Notes under the pieces: model-generated
What the model was told of the DNA's origin: nothing
The model's database searches: none
The model's input: only the letters and a program-made list of their open reading frames with translations
Program-made: the position numbers and the translations under genes
Source: Methylobacterium sp. W2
Lineage (GTDB): Bacteria > Pseudomonadota > Alphaproteobacteria > Rhizobiales > Beijerinckiaceae
DNA: 64,000 bases
Direction: 5' to 3'
Assembly: GCF_020662345.1 (NCBI RefSeq)
Contig: NZ_VMOA01000024.1
Location: forward strand, 1-64,000
Shown: positions 9,225 through 17,691 of the stretch, piece by piece
Position numbering within the stretch: position 1 is the stretch's first letter
How the letters are laid out: each line of letters starts with the position of its first letter

Positions 9225-11801
9225 ATGGCGGCGCGAGAGCTTGGGTTTGCAGAGGAGCGGCGCGCGCGGGTGTTTCTCGCCGGCGTGTCGATGCTGGTGA
9301 TGGTCCCCGCCGCGGCGCAGAGCCAGGAGGCGAAGCGCCCGCAATCGGCCAAAGATCGAAAGGCGAGCATCATCGCCCTCGCTCCCGAAGCCTCGGCCCC
9401 GCGAGACGGGGACAGCGTGTCCCTGTCCATTCCGAAGGGCCCTCTGGAAACGGCCTTGGTGGCCTTCACCGAGCAGGCGAAGGTCAAGCTGGTTTATGCC
9501 ACCGAGCTGACGGCGAGACTGAGCTCGAACGGCGTCGACGGCGCGTTCCTGCCCCTCGACGGCCTGGCCAAGATCCTCGAAGGCACCGGCCTGACCCACC
9601 GGACGGTGGGCCCGTCCACCATCACCCTCGTCAATCCGAGCTACGTTCAGCTCGGCCCGGAGCCGGCCGGGGCGGTGACCCTCGCCGAGTTGAGCGTCGA
9701 GGCGCAGCGCCTGAACCGCGCGTCGCTCGCAGGGCTGCCCCCGTCCAGCGGAACGGTGGGCCAGCCGCCCGTTCCCTATGCCGGTGGCCAGGTGGCGACG
9801 GGAAGCCGGATCGGCCTTCTCGGCAACCGCTCCGTGCTGAAGACGCCCTTCAACGTGACGAGCTATACGGAGAAGCTGATCACGGACCAGCAGGCGCGCA
9901 CGGTGGGCGACGTCGTGCAGAACGATCCCTCGGTGCGCAACGACGCGCCGCCCTATAGCGAGCGCGACTCGTTCTTCATTCGCGGTTTCTCCGTCACCAA
10001 CCTCGATACCGCCTTCGACGGATTGTTCTACATCGCCAACGCGCGCCGGAGCTTCACCGAAGGCCTCGAGCGCGTCGAGGTGCTGAAGGGCCCGACCGCC
10101 TTCCTGAACGGCGGCGTCGGCCGTGTCGGCGGCACCATTAACCTCATCCCGAAGCGTGCCTTCGACGAGCCGCTCACCCGGATCACGACGAGCTATTTCA
10201 GCGATGCCCAGGTCGGAACCCACGTGGACCTCGGACGCCGCTTCGGCACGTTCAAGGAATGGGGCGTCCGCTTCAACGGCGCCTACCGCAACGGGAGCAC
10301 ACCCCTCGACAAGAACGCCATCGAGGTGGGCGTCGCCGCTTTGGGCCTCGATTATCGCGGGGACAGGTTCCGCGCCTCGCTCGACCTGAACCATTCCAAC
10401 CAGAACATCACGGCGCCGACATCGCTGTTCAACGCGGCCGCGCCGAACATCGCGGTGCCCCGCGCCCCGAACAACCGGCGCAACACGGCGGGCTCGTCGG
10501 AATATATCGACACCACCTACGGCATGGCCGCCAGCCGGGTCGAATTCGACATCCTGCCGGAGACGACGATCTACGCCGCGGGCGGCATCAGCCGCTACCG
10601 CGAGGATTCCCTGAGCTCCTATTACCTCGTCACGGGGGCCTCCGGCCAAGCCACCAACACCCTCGCCATCGCCCCCCTCGAATTGCAGGGCCTGACCGGC
10701 GAGATCGGGCTGCGCTCCCATTTCCAAACCGGCTTCATCGGGCATCAGGTCGCGATCTCGGCGACCGAGGCCGTGAACAAGAACTTTTCGCGCGGCTACT
10801 TTCCTCCCAGCCTGCCGAGCTTCCAGACCAACATCTACAGCCCGACCTACCTGCCGTTCGGATCCGTCGCCACGGGCATCTACCCTCGTTCCAGCCGGCA
10901 ACCCCTGTTCTCGGAACTCAGCGCGCGCAGCGTGGCCGTGGCCGATACCCTGTCGCTCGGCGAGGATCGCTTCATGCTGACGCTCGGCGGGCGTTTTCAG
11001 GACATCGCGCTGAACAGCTACGTCACCCGTCCGGTGGCCAATCAGGGTTCGCTGGCCTCGAGCTACAACCAGGGCCGGTTCAGTCCCGCCATCGCCCTGG
11101 TCGTCCGCCCCTTCGAGAACCTTTCGTTCTACGGCAACTACATCGAGTCCCTCGACGCAGGCCCGAGCGCGCCGGTCACCGCGGTCAACGCCAACGAGAT
11201 CTTCGCCCCCACCGTGAGCCGGCAGAAGGAGGTCGGCGCGAAGTACGATTTCGGCACCGTCTCGGTCACCGCCTCGCTGTTCGAGATCGAGCAGCCGAGC
11301 GCCTTCACCGATCCCGGCACGCGACGCTTCTCCGTGAGCGGGCTGCAGCGCAACAGGGGGGCCGAGTTGACCGTGTTCGGCGAGCCGTTCGCGGGCGTGC
11401 GCCTGTTGGGCGGCATCACCTTCATCGATGCGCAGCTGGTCAACACCGCCGGAGGGCAGTTCGACGGGAACGCGGCTCCCGGCGTCCCCGACATGGCGAT
11501 CAACCTCTACGGCGAGTACGACCTGCCGCCGTGGCTGGCCCCCGGCCTGACCCTGACCGGGCGGGCCATCCATACCAGCCGCCAGTTCTACAACCAGGCC
11601 AATACCCAGTCGGTCCCCGACTGGACCCGCTTCGATGCCGGCCTGCGCTATGCCTTCGAGGGTGTCATGGGCAAGCCCGTGGTGGTGCGCGCGACCGTCG
11701 AGAACCTGTTCGACGATTCGTACTGGGCCTCCGCCGCCCGCGGGTTCCTCGCCGTCGGCGCACCCCGGACCTTCATCGTGTCGGCGTCCGTGGACTTCTG
11801 A
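9225..11801 (+). CDS. TonB-dependent siderophore receptor with N-terminal signalling domain
   Basis: Outer-membrane active transporter for a ferric chelate. Domains: signal peptide (about 1-35, VFLAGVSMLVMVPAAAQS), secretin/TonB short N-terminal (STN) signalling domain (about 65-130), plug (about 195-330, with FFIRGFSVTNLDTAFDGL), then a 22-strand-type barrel ending in SVDF with terminal Phe. About 858 aa. I chose ATG 9225 because GGATGGGG precedes it; ATG 9213 is possible. The STN domain plus the upstream sigma and FecR genes mean it both transports and senses its ligand. The ligand cannot be read from sequence. Confidence 0.9.
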   Translation: MAARELGFAEERRARVFLAGVSMLVMVPAAAQSQEAKRPQSAKDRKASIIALAPEASAPRDGDSVSLSIPKGPLETALVAFTEQAKVKLVYATELTARLSSNGVDGAFLPLDGLAKILEGTGLTHRTVGPSTITLVNPSYVQLGPEPAGAVTLAELSVEAQRLNRASLAGLPPSSGTVGQPPVPYAGGQVATGSRIGLLGNRSVLKTPFNVTSYTEKLITDQQARTVGDVVQNDPSVRNDAPPYSERDSFFIRGFSVTNLDTAFDGLFYIANARRSFTEGLERVEVLKGPTAFLNGGVGRVGGTINLIPKRAFDEPLTRITTSYFSDAQVGTHVDLGRRFGTFKEWGVRFNGAYRNGSTPLDKNAIEVGVAALGLDYRGDRFRASLDLNHSNQNITAPTSLFNAAAPNIAVPRAPNNRRNTAGSSEYIDTTYGMAASRVEFDILPETTIYAAGGISRYREDSLSSYYLVTGASGQATNTLAIAPLELQGLTGEIGLRSHFQTGFIGHQVAISATEAVNKNFSRGYFPPSLPSFQTNIYSPTYLPFGSVATGIYPRSSRQPLFSELSARSVAVADTLSLGEDRFMLTLGGRFQDIALNSYVTRPVANQGSLASSYNQGRFSPAIALVVRPFENLSFYGNYIESLDAGPSAPVTAVNANEIFAPTVSRQKEVGAKYDFGTVSVTASLFEIEQPSAFTDPGTRRFSVSGLQRNRGAELTVFGEPFAGVRLLGGITFIDAQLVNTAGGQFDGNAAPGVPDMAINLYGEYDLPPWLAPGLTLTGRAIHTSRQFYNQANTQSVPDWTRFDAGLRYAFEGVMGKPVVVRATVENLFDDSYWASAARGFLAVGAPRTFIVSASVDF

Positions 11802-11812
11802 CCCATCGTTCC

Positions 11813-11842
11813 GGGGCGGGGGACGCGACCGGCCCCCGCCCC
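11813..11842. terminator. hairpin terminator between convergent genes
   Basis: A 10-bp perfect stem (GGGGCGGGGG at 11813-11822, CCCCCGCCCC at 11833-11842) with a 10-base loop, 11 bases after the receptor stop and before the convergent porin gene's stop. There is no strong T tract, so intrinsic activity is inferred from position. Confidence 0.6.
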
Positions 11843-11875
11843 AGCTCTTCTCGATGCCTGCGATCCGAACTTGGC

Positions 11876-12736
11876 CTACGAGCCGAACTTGTAGTTCAGC
11901 CCGACCCGGACGACGCTTCCCTCCGACCGGAAGTGCGAGGTCGCCTCCACCAGGGACTGGCCGAGTCCGCTGGAGCTCGTGAGCGGGACGCTGCGCTTGC
12001 CGAGATCGTAATGCAGGTATTCCACCTTCAGCGTCACCGCGGAGGACCGGAAGACGTTGAGGAAACTCTCGGTCGGCAGGGCGTATTCGATGCCCCCGCC
12101 ATAGGCGAAGCCCGTCTCGAGACGGTCGATCCCACCGGCGAAGAGGTCGAGGGTCGGAACCCCCGCCACTTGGAAGCTCGTCGCGCTCTGGTAGCTCACG
12201 TTGCCGTAGGCGAGACCGCCGGTGCCGTAGACCAGGACGCGGTCGAACGCGTAACCGAGGCGGCCGCGCACGGTACCGAGGAAATCGAGGCTTTGCCGCG
12301 TGGTGTTGGCCACGAACGAATCGCTGCCCGAACCGAAGATGCCGCGCGACCTGCGCTTGGTCTCGTCGAGGTCGGTATAGGCGATGTCGGTCTCGATGCC
12401 GAGGACGAGGCCCGAGCCGGGGGTGAGCTGGTAATTGTACCCGGCCTGACCACCGGCCACGAAACCCTGCTGCCGCGAGGACAGCGACGCGAAGCCGGAG
12501 CGCTCGATGAAGAAATCGGTGCCGCTGTCAGTCCCCGAGGTCGCCGCGGTGCGGACGGTCTGCCGGTCGCTGAAGCCGTATCCGGCCTGCACGCCCGCGT
12601 AGAAGCCGGTCCAGCTGAAGCTCGGCAGGGGCACGAAGACGGGCGGTGGCGAAGCGCGGCGGGGCAGGTCCGCCGCAGCCACGGTTCCGGTCATCAGCCC
12701 GATCATCGCGCCAACACCCAACAAAATTTTCGCCAT
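11876..12736 (-). CDS. Omp31-like outer-membrane beta-barrel protein
   Basis: A 286-aa outer-membrane porin-like protein of the kind abundant in Hyphomicrobiales. It has a signal peptide of about 22 residues (cleavage near AAADLPRR), a Pro-rich linker, then the typical SWTGFYAGVQAGYGF barrel entry and a C-terminus ending GLNYKFGS. The ATG at 12736 is preceded by GAGGGG; frames extending further upstream add non-signal sequence. Probably monocistronic. Whether it carries solutes or is purely structural cannot be told. Confidence 0.88.
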   Translation of the reverse strand: MAKILLGVGAMIGLMTGTVAAADLPRRASPPPVFVPLPSFSWTGFYAGVQAGYGFSDRQTVRTAATSGTDSGTDFFIERSGFASLSSRQQGFVAGGQAGYNYQLTPGSGLVLGIETDIAYTDLDETKRRSRGIFGSGSDSFVANTTRQSLDFLGTVRGRLGYAFDRVLVYGTGGLAYGNVSYQSATSFQVAGVPTLDLFAGGIDRLETGFAYGGGIEYALPTESFLNVFRSSAVTLKVEYLHYDLGKRSVPLTSSSGLGQSLVEATSHFRSEGSVVRVGLNYKFGS

Positions 12737-12924
12737 TGTCCCCTCACCGCCTCCATTGAGGCAGCGACGTGAATCGAAGGCGTGATTCCGGGATAGTGCC
12801 GGGAAGACACAATTTCGGACCGACCGTCCGAAATTTTTAACCAAGACGCGACGTTGCCGACTCCCTCTCGGAGAGGTGTAAAAATGCCACTGTCATGGGC
12901 CTGGCGATCGGTTTCCACAGCCCG

Positions 12925-13830
12925 TTAGAGGCACTCCTCGACGAAGGCGCGCATGAGCAGATGCGCGATCGCCATGGGCGGCGGCACGGTCAGTCCCTCG
13001 CCATGGGTGCCGGCGATCATCGCCGCCACCTCGTCGCGGGTGAACCAGCGGGCATCCGCGAGTTCGGCCGGATCGATGGTGATTGCCTCGTCCAGGGCTT
13101 CCGCCGCGCAGCCGATCATCAGCGAGGACGGGAACGGCCAGGGCTGCGAGGCGTGGTAGGTCACCGCGCCGATCCTCAGCCCCGCCTCTTCGAGGGTCTC
13201 GCGGCGGACCGCGTCCTCGATGGTCTCGCCGGGCTCGAGAAAGCCGGCGAGGCAGGAATACATGCCCTCCTTGAAGCGCGGCGAGCGCCCGAGCAGGCAG
13301 GATTCTCCCCGCCGGATCAGCATGATCACCACCGGATCGACGCGGGGGAAGTGATGGGTCTCGCAGGTCGGGCATTCGCGGCGGAAGCCGCCGGCGGCGA
13401 AACGGGTGGCGGTTCCGCAATTGGCGCAGAAGCCGTGGCGGGCATGCCAGGCCAGGATCGATTTCGCCGTGGCAAGCAGGCCGAGTTCGTGCGGCGCCAC
13501 CGCGCTCTCGGCAGCGAGGCTGCGCAGATCGGTGGTGCGGAAACCGGGATCGGAATCGTACCCCTCGGCGGCCTCCGGCGAGACCGCGCAGGCAAAGACC
13601 GGAGCGCCGTCGAGGCGGCCGAGGAAGAGCGTGAGATCGGCGTGGCAGGCGCTCGCGGCCCGCGCGGACGGCAGGAGCGCCGTGTCACCGGCAAGGACGA
13701 TGCGGTCCCCCGCCACGAGCACGATCCGCGCCTCCGCCGCGTCCGGCATCGGCACGAGGTCGCTGCTCTCGGCCGAATGGCGGATGAGCCGGCTTTCCGA
13801 AAAGCCGAGAGCGTCGAGGCGGGCGCTCAT
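12925..13830 (-). CDS. nudC: NAD+ diphosphatase NudC
   Basis: Nudix hydrolase that cleaves NADH/NAD+ to NMNH and AMP, and in E. coli also removes NAD caps from RNA. 301 aa. Visible are the four-Cys zinc ribbon (CANCG...CPTC, about residues 158-180), the Nudix box (GFLEPGETIEDAVRRETLEEAGL, about 222-244) and the NudC-specific SQPWPFPSS just after it. The start ATG overlaps the stop of the upstream HIT gene (ATGA), so both nucleotide hydrolases are co-translated. Confidence 0.95.
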   Translation of the reverse strand: MSARLDALGFSESRLIRHSAESSDLVPMPDAAEARIVLVAGDRIVLAGDTALLPSARAASACHADLTLFLGRLDGAPVFACAVSPEAAEGYDSDPGFRTTDLRSLAAESAVAPHELGLLATAKSILAWHARHGFCANCGTATRFAAGGFRRECPTCETHHFPRVDPVVIMLIRRGESCLLGRSPRFKEGMYSCLAGFLEPGETIEDAVRRETLEEAGLRIGAVTYHASQPWPFPSSLMIGCAAEALDEAITIDPAELADARWFTRDEVAAMIAGTHGEGLTVPPPMAIAHLLMRAFVEECL

Positions 13831-14246
13831 CAGGCGGCCGCGAACAGGGCGCCGATGCGCTCGATCATCTGGGCGCGGGCGTGGTGCGGATAGGGCTGTC
13901 CCGTGCCGACGCCCCAGACCGGCGAGGGCCAGGCCGGATCGGACAGGAAGCGCCCGATCACGTGGACATGGAGCTGCGGCACGACGTTGCCCAAGGCCGC
14001 GACGTTGACCTTGTCGGGCTTGGCGAGGGCCAGCATCACGCCGGTGGCGATCCGGATCTCGTCCATGAGGTCGTGCGCATCCTCCGCCGACAGGTCGGTG
14101 AGTTCGCTGGCACCCGCCCGGCGCGGCACTAGGATCAGCCAGGGAAACCGGGCGTCGTCCATCAGCAGGACGCTGCACAAGGCGAGGTCGCCCACCGGAA
14201 CGGTGTCGGCGACGAGGCGCGGGTCGAGGGTGAAATCGTCTGTCAT
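13830..14246 (-). CDS. HIT-family nucleotide-binding hydrolase
   Basis: A 138-aa histidine-triad protein, probably a nucleoside-phosphoramidase or dinucleotide hydrolase. The signature reads VVPQLHVHVIGR: the first His of the H-x-H-x-H triad is Gln, a variant seen in many bacterial HIT proteins. FPWLILVPR at about residues 34-42 is the usual substrate-contact strand. Its stop overlaps the nudC start by four bases, so it is the first gene of a two-gene operon handling nucleotide metabolites. Confidence 0.88.
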   Translation of the reverse strand: MTDDFTLDPRLVADTVPVGDLALCSVLLMDDARFPWLILVPRRAGASELTDLSAEDAHDLMDEIRIATGVMLALAKPDKVNVAALGNVVPQLHVHVIGRFLSDPAWPSPVWGVGTGQPYPHHARAQMIERIGALFAAA

Positions 14247-14303
14247 CGCCGCTCAAGCCAGGGTTCGTCGAGAATGCGGTTTTCGCCCGTCCGGGTTCGT
14301 AAG

Positions 14304-15710
14304 TCACGGGGGCGCGGGGCGCTCGGTCTCCAGGAAGCGGAACAGGGGCGCCGCGTTGGCATGCGCCACGTTGAAGCGCAGCCACGGAGTCGGCTCCTGA
14401 TCGGCGCGGAACAGGTGGCCGGGGGCGAGCATGATGCCCTGGGCGGCGGCCCTCTGGGCGAGACCGGCGGTGTCGGGATCGCCGCTGAACCCGGCCCAGA
14501 GGAAGAGGCCGTTGGCGGGGCGGTGGAACAGCGACAGGCCCACCGAGAGGAGTGCGTCGGCGACGGTCTTCTGCTCGGCTGCGAGCTTTTCGCGGAGCCG
14601 GGCGATGTGGAGGCGGTACTGGCCCTCGGTGAGGATCGAGTGGACGATGCTCTCGGAGATCTCCGAGCTCGTCAGGCTCGCCGCCATCTTCATGCGCAGG
14701 AGCCGCTGCGCGTTCTCGGGGTTGCAGGCGAGATAGCCGACCCGCAGGGCGGGCGAGATCGTCTTCGAGAAGCTGCTGATGTGGATGACGCGCCCGAGCT
14801 GGTCGAGGCTCGCGATGCTGGGCGCCGTCTCCTCGACGAAGCTCGCATAGATGTCGTCCTCGACGATCTGGAAATCGTGTTTCTCGGCGATGCGGAGGAT
14901 CTGGTAGGCGGTGGCCGGCGTGCTGGACGTGCCGGTGGGGTTGTGGAAGCTCGTATTGGTGAAGAACAGCTTCGGCTTGTGCCGCTCCGCCAGGGCCTGG
15001 AGCGCGGGGATCGACGGCCCCTGGAGGGTCCGCTCGACGCCGACGATGGTCACCCCCATGGCGTGCAGGGAAGGGTAGAGATTGCAATAGCCGGGATCGT
15101 CCACGAGGGCGACGTCGCCCGGCTGCAGGAAGGTCCGCATGGTCAGGTCGAGGGCCTGGCTCGCCCCGTGCGTCAGTAGGATCTGGTCCGGGTCGCACTC
15201 GATGTTGCGCTGGGCGAGGAGCAGCTGGATCGCCCGGCGCAAGGGGGCGTAGCCGAGGGGATGCCCGTAGCGCGAGACCAGCCGGTCGGGGCGCCGCGCC
15301 AGGGCGGCGAGGGCCTGCTTGATCCCGTCGGCGAACAGGTGGCTGTCGGGCAGCCAGCCGCAGCCGGCTTTAACGGTGAAGGCGTCCTCCTCGTAGACCC
15401 GTTGGAGCAGCCAGCCGGAATCGACCGAGATCTGCACGGGGTTCCGCATGGGGACGGCGGCCTTGCGGTCGAGCAGCCGAGCCGAGACGAAGTATCCGCT
15501 CGCGCGCCGGGCTTCGAGCAGGCCGTCGGCCACCAGCCGGTTATAGGCGTTCGAGACGGTGAGCGTGCTCACGCCGCATTGGACGGCGAGCTTGCGTACC
15601 GAGGGCAGGCGGGCGCCCGGCGCCACGCTTCCGCTGCGGATGCGCTCGGAGACGGCATCCACCAGTTGGGCGACGAGGGGAGCGGTGCTGGCGGGGTCGA
15701 GGCTGATCAT
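14304..15710 (-). CDS. MocR/PdxR-type GntR regulator with aminotransferase domain
   Basis: Chimeric transcription factor: a GntR winged helix (about residues 5-72, RIRSGSVAPGARLPSVRKLAVQCGVSTLTVSNAYNRLVADG) fused to a fold-type-I aminotransferase domain (about 110-465). The PLP-lysine motif SSFSKTISPALRVGYL is intact, so it should bind PLP as effector cofactor. 468 aa is normal. The ATG at 15710 is where the GntR domain begins. It is divergent from the omega-amino acid transaminase gene at 15884 and almost certainly controls it, perhaps sensing beta-alanine or the PLP adduct of a related amine. Confidence 0.92.
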   Translation of the reverse strand: MISLDPASTAPLVAQLVDAVSERIRSGSVAPGARLPSVRKLAVQCGVSTLTVSNAYNRLVADGLLEARRASGYFVSARLLDRKAAVPMRNPVQISVDSGWLLQRVYEEDAFTVKAGCGWLPDSHLFADGIKQALAALARRPDRLVSRYGHPLGYAPLRRAIQLLLAQRNIECDPDQILLTHGASQALDLTMRTFLQPGDVALVDDPGYCNLYPSLHAMGVTIVGVERTLQGPSIPALQALAERHKPKLFFTNTSFHNPTGTSSTPATAYQILRIAEKHDFQIVEDDIYASFVEETAPSIASLDQLGRVIHISSFSKTISPALRVGYLACNPENAQRLLRMKMAASLTSSEISESIVHSILTEGQYRLHIARLREKLAAEQKTVADALLSVGLSLFHRPANGLFLWAGFSGDPDTAGLAQRAAAQGIMLAPGHLFRADQEPTPWLRFNVAHANAAPLFRFLETERPAPP

Positions 15711-15725
15711 GGGCCGTCTTTGTAG

Positions 15726-15776
15726 GCCGAGACCGGTCTCGGCGATCCGACTGTATCGGCGGGTGAACAGATACAG
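15726..15776. promoter_or_regulatory. palindromic candidate operators of the MocR regulator
   Basis: Two symmetric elements lie in the 173-base divergent gap. The first is an 18-bp perfect palindrome, GCCGAGACCGGTCTCGGC, at 15726-15743, 15 bases before the regulator's start codon. The second is an inverted repeat CTGTATC (15751-15757) and GATACAG (15770-15776) with a 12-base spacer. Their position and symmetry fit autoregulation and control of the transaminase gene. MocR operators in known cases are paired half-sites; binding here is inferred. Confidence 0.55.
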
Positions 15777-15883
15777 CTGCGCGTGCCAACCCGCCAACTG
15801 TCGATAGTCGGTCGCTCCGGGCCGGGCGATAACGCAGCGCGGCAAGGGTCGGGTTCTTGCATCGCGGATCGGCGGAGAGACAC

Positions 15884-17233
15884 ATGGATCATGCGATCAT
15901 CGACCAGGCGGCGGACCGGCAGCTCAACGTCGAGCCCTACTGGATGCCGTTCACGCCGAACCGCCACGTGAAGGCCGACCCGACGCCGCGCATCATCACC
16001 TCGGCCAAGGGCGCCTATTACCGGACAGCCGAAGGGCGCGAGCTGTTCGACAGCCTGTCCGGCCTGTGGTGCTGCCCCCTCGGCCATGCCCAGCCGCGGA
16101 TCGTCGAGGCCCTGCGCCGGCAGGCCGAGACCCTCGATTACTGCACCGCCTTCCAGATGACCAACCCGGTGACGCTGCGGCTGGCCGAGCGCATCGCCGA
16201 CATGGCGCCGGACGGGCTGGACCGGGTATTCTTCACCAATTCCGGCTCGGAGGCGGTGGATACCTCCCTCAAGATCGCCCTCGGTTATCACCGCCTGCGA
16301 GGCGAGGCAGGCCGCTTCCGCATGATCGGCCGCGAGAAAGGCTATCACGGGGTCGGTTTCGGCGGCATGTCGGTGGGGGGCATGGTAGCCAACCGCAAGA
16401 TGTTCGCCACCGCGATGATCCAGGGCGTCGATCACCTGCGCCATACCCACGATTACGCCGAGATGGCCTTCTCGAAGGGCCAGCCAACCTGGGGCGCGCA
16501 TCTCGCCGACGACCTCGAACGGATGGTGGCGCTGCACGATGCGGGCACGATCGCCTGCGTCATCGTCGAGCCGCTGCAGGGCTCGGCCGGGGTCATCGTG
16601 CCGCCTCTCGGCTATCTCCAGCGCCTGCGCGAAATCTGCACGCGGCACGGCATCCTGCTGATCTTCGACGAGGTGATCACCGGGTTCGGGCGGCTCGGCG
16701 CCCCCTTCGGCGCGGACCGTCTCGGCGTCATCCCCGACATGATCACCTTCGCTAAGGGCATCACCAACGGCATCGTGCCGATGGGCGGCGTCATCGTCCG
16801 CAAGGAGATCTACGACACGTTCATGACCGGGCCGGCCTCGGCGGTGGAGCTGTTCCACGGCTACACCTATTCGGGGCACCCCCTGGCCGCGGCCGTCGCC
16901 CATGCCTCCCTCGACTTGATGGAGGAGGGCGACCTCTTTGCCCGCGTGCGCGAACTCGAGCCGATCCTCGAGGGGGCCGTCCATTCGCTCCGCGACGAGC
17001 CGGGCATCAAGGACATCCGCAATTTCGGACTGACGGCGGCGGTCGATCTCGAACCGACACCGGGCCAGCCCGGCGCGCGCGCGTTGCGGATCTTCGAGCG
17101 CGGCCTGCGCGAGGGCATCCTCCTGCGCTTTACCGGCGACACCATCGCCATGGGTCCCCCCTTCATCTCGACCCCCGCCGAGATCACCGGCATGATCGAG
17201 ATGCTGCGCGGCCTCATCCGCACTGAGGCCTGA
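15884..17233 (+). CDS. omega-amino acid:pyruvate (beta-alanine) transaminase
   Basis: Class-III PLP aminotransferase, 449 aa. The YWMPFTPNRH start region and SLSGLWCCPLGHAQPRI strongly resemble Pseudomonas beta-alanine:pyruvate transaminase. The PLP lysine is in ITFAKGITNG (about residue 289) and the ring-stacking Asp in IFDEVITGFGRLG (about 260). A purine-rich RBS (GGCGGAGAGA) precedes ATG 15884. The product with beta-alanine would be malonate semialdehyde, and the next gene, 68 bases on, encodes a malonate semialdehyde decarboxylase-like protein, which supports this substrate over taurine or other omega-amines. Confidence 0.88.
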   Translation: MDHAIIDQAADRQLNVEPYWMPFTPNRHVKADPTPRIITSAKGAYYRTAEGRELFDSLSGLWCCPLGHAQPRIVEALRRQAETLDYCTAFQMTNPVTLRLAERIADMAPDGLDRVFFTNSGSEAVDTSLKIALGYHRLRGEAGRFRMIGREKGYHGVGFGGMSVGGMVANRKMFATAMIQGVDHLRHTHDYAEMAFSKGQPTWGAHLADDLERMVALHDAGTIACVIVEPLQGSAGVIVPPLGYLQRLREICTRHGILLIFDEVITGFGRLGAPFGADRLGVIPDMITFAKGITNGIVPMGGVIVRKEIYDTFMTGPASAVELFHGYTYSGHPLAAAVAHASLDLMEEGDLFARVRELEPILEGAVHSLRDEPGIKDIRNFGLTAAVDLEPTPGQPGARALRIFERGLREGILLRFTGDTIAMGPPFISTPAEITGMIEMLRGLIRTEA

Positions 17234-17301
17234 CCGGCGGACGGCGCTCTCCCGATAGACGGCCCGTGACCAACTCCATTCTCCTCAAAGGTTGAACCGA
17301 C

Positions 17302-17691
17302 ATGCCCCTGATGCGCTTCGATATTCTGGAAGGCCGCACCGATTCCGAACTGAAGACGCTCCTCGACGCCGCGCACGAGGCGATGCTGGAGGCGTTCAAC
17401 GTCCCGCCGGGCGACCGCTACCAGATCGTCACGGAGCACAAGCCCTCGCGGATGATCGTCGAGGATACCGGCCTCGACATCCCGCGCACCAAGGACGTGG
17501 TGGTGGTCCAGATGATCACCCGGCCGCGCGGCAAGGAGAAGAAGCAGCTGTTCTACAGGCTGCTGACCGAGAAGCTCGAAGCCGCCTGCGGCATCGCCCC
17601 GGCCGACGTCATGGTCTCCACGGTGGAGAACACCGACGAGGATTGGTCCTTCGGCCACGGCCGCGCGCAGTTCCTCACCGGCGAGCTATAA
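17302..17691 (+). CDS. malonate semialdehyde decarboxylase-like tautomerase
   Basis: Tautomerase-superfamily protein of 129 aa, the exact length of the MSAD subgroup. Numbering from the proline exposed after Met removal, it carries Pro1, Asp37, Arg73 and Arg75, the catalytic residues known from Pseudomonas pavonaceae MSAD, and also Trp114, Phe116, Phe123 and Leu128, the hydrophobic wall of that active site. It should convert malonate semialdehyde to acetaldehyde and CO2. It follows the transaminase gene closely, so a beta-alanine to acetaldehyde route is likely. Other tautomerase activities remain possible. Confidence 0.85.
   Translation: MPLMRFDILEGRTDSELKTLLDAAHEAMLEAFNVPPGDRYQIVTEHKPSRMIVEDTGLDIPRTKDVVVVQMITRPRGKEKKQLFYRLLTEKLEAACGIAPADVMVSTVENTDEDWSFGHGRAQFLTGEL

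Noticed and set aside
8388..11573. A 1061-codon minus-strand open frame antisense to FecR and the TonB receptor gene
   Set aside because: Codon bias of the plus strand leaves this frame open; no domain is visible and real genes occupy the other strand.
10259..12772. An 837-codon plus-strand frame overlapping the receptor gene and the antisense of the porin gene
   Set aside because: Crosses two supported genes and a terminator; Arg/Pro-rich shadow translation.
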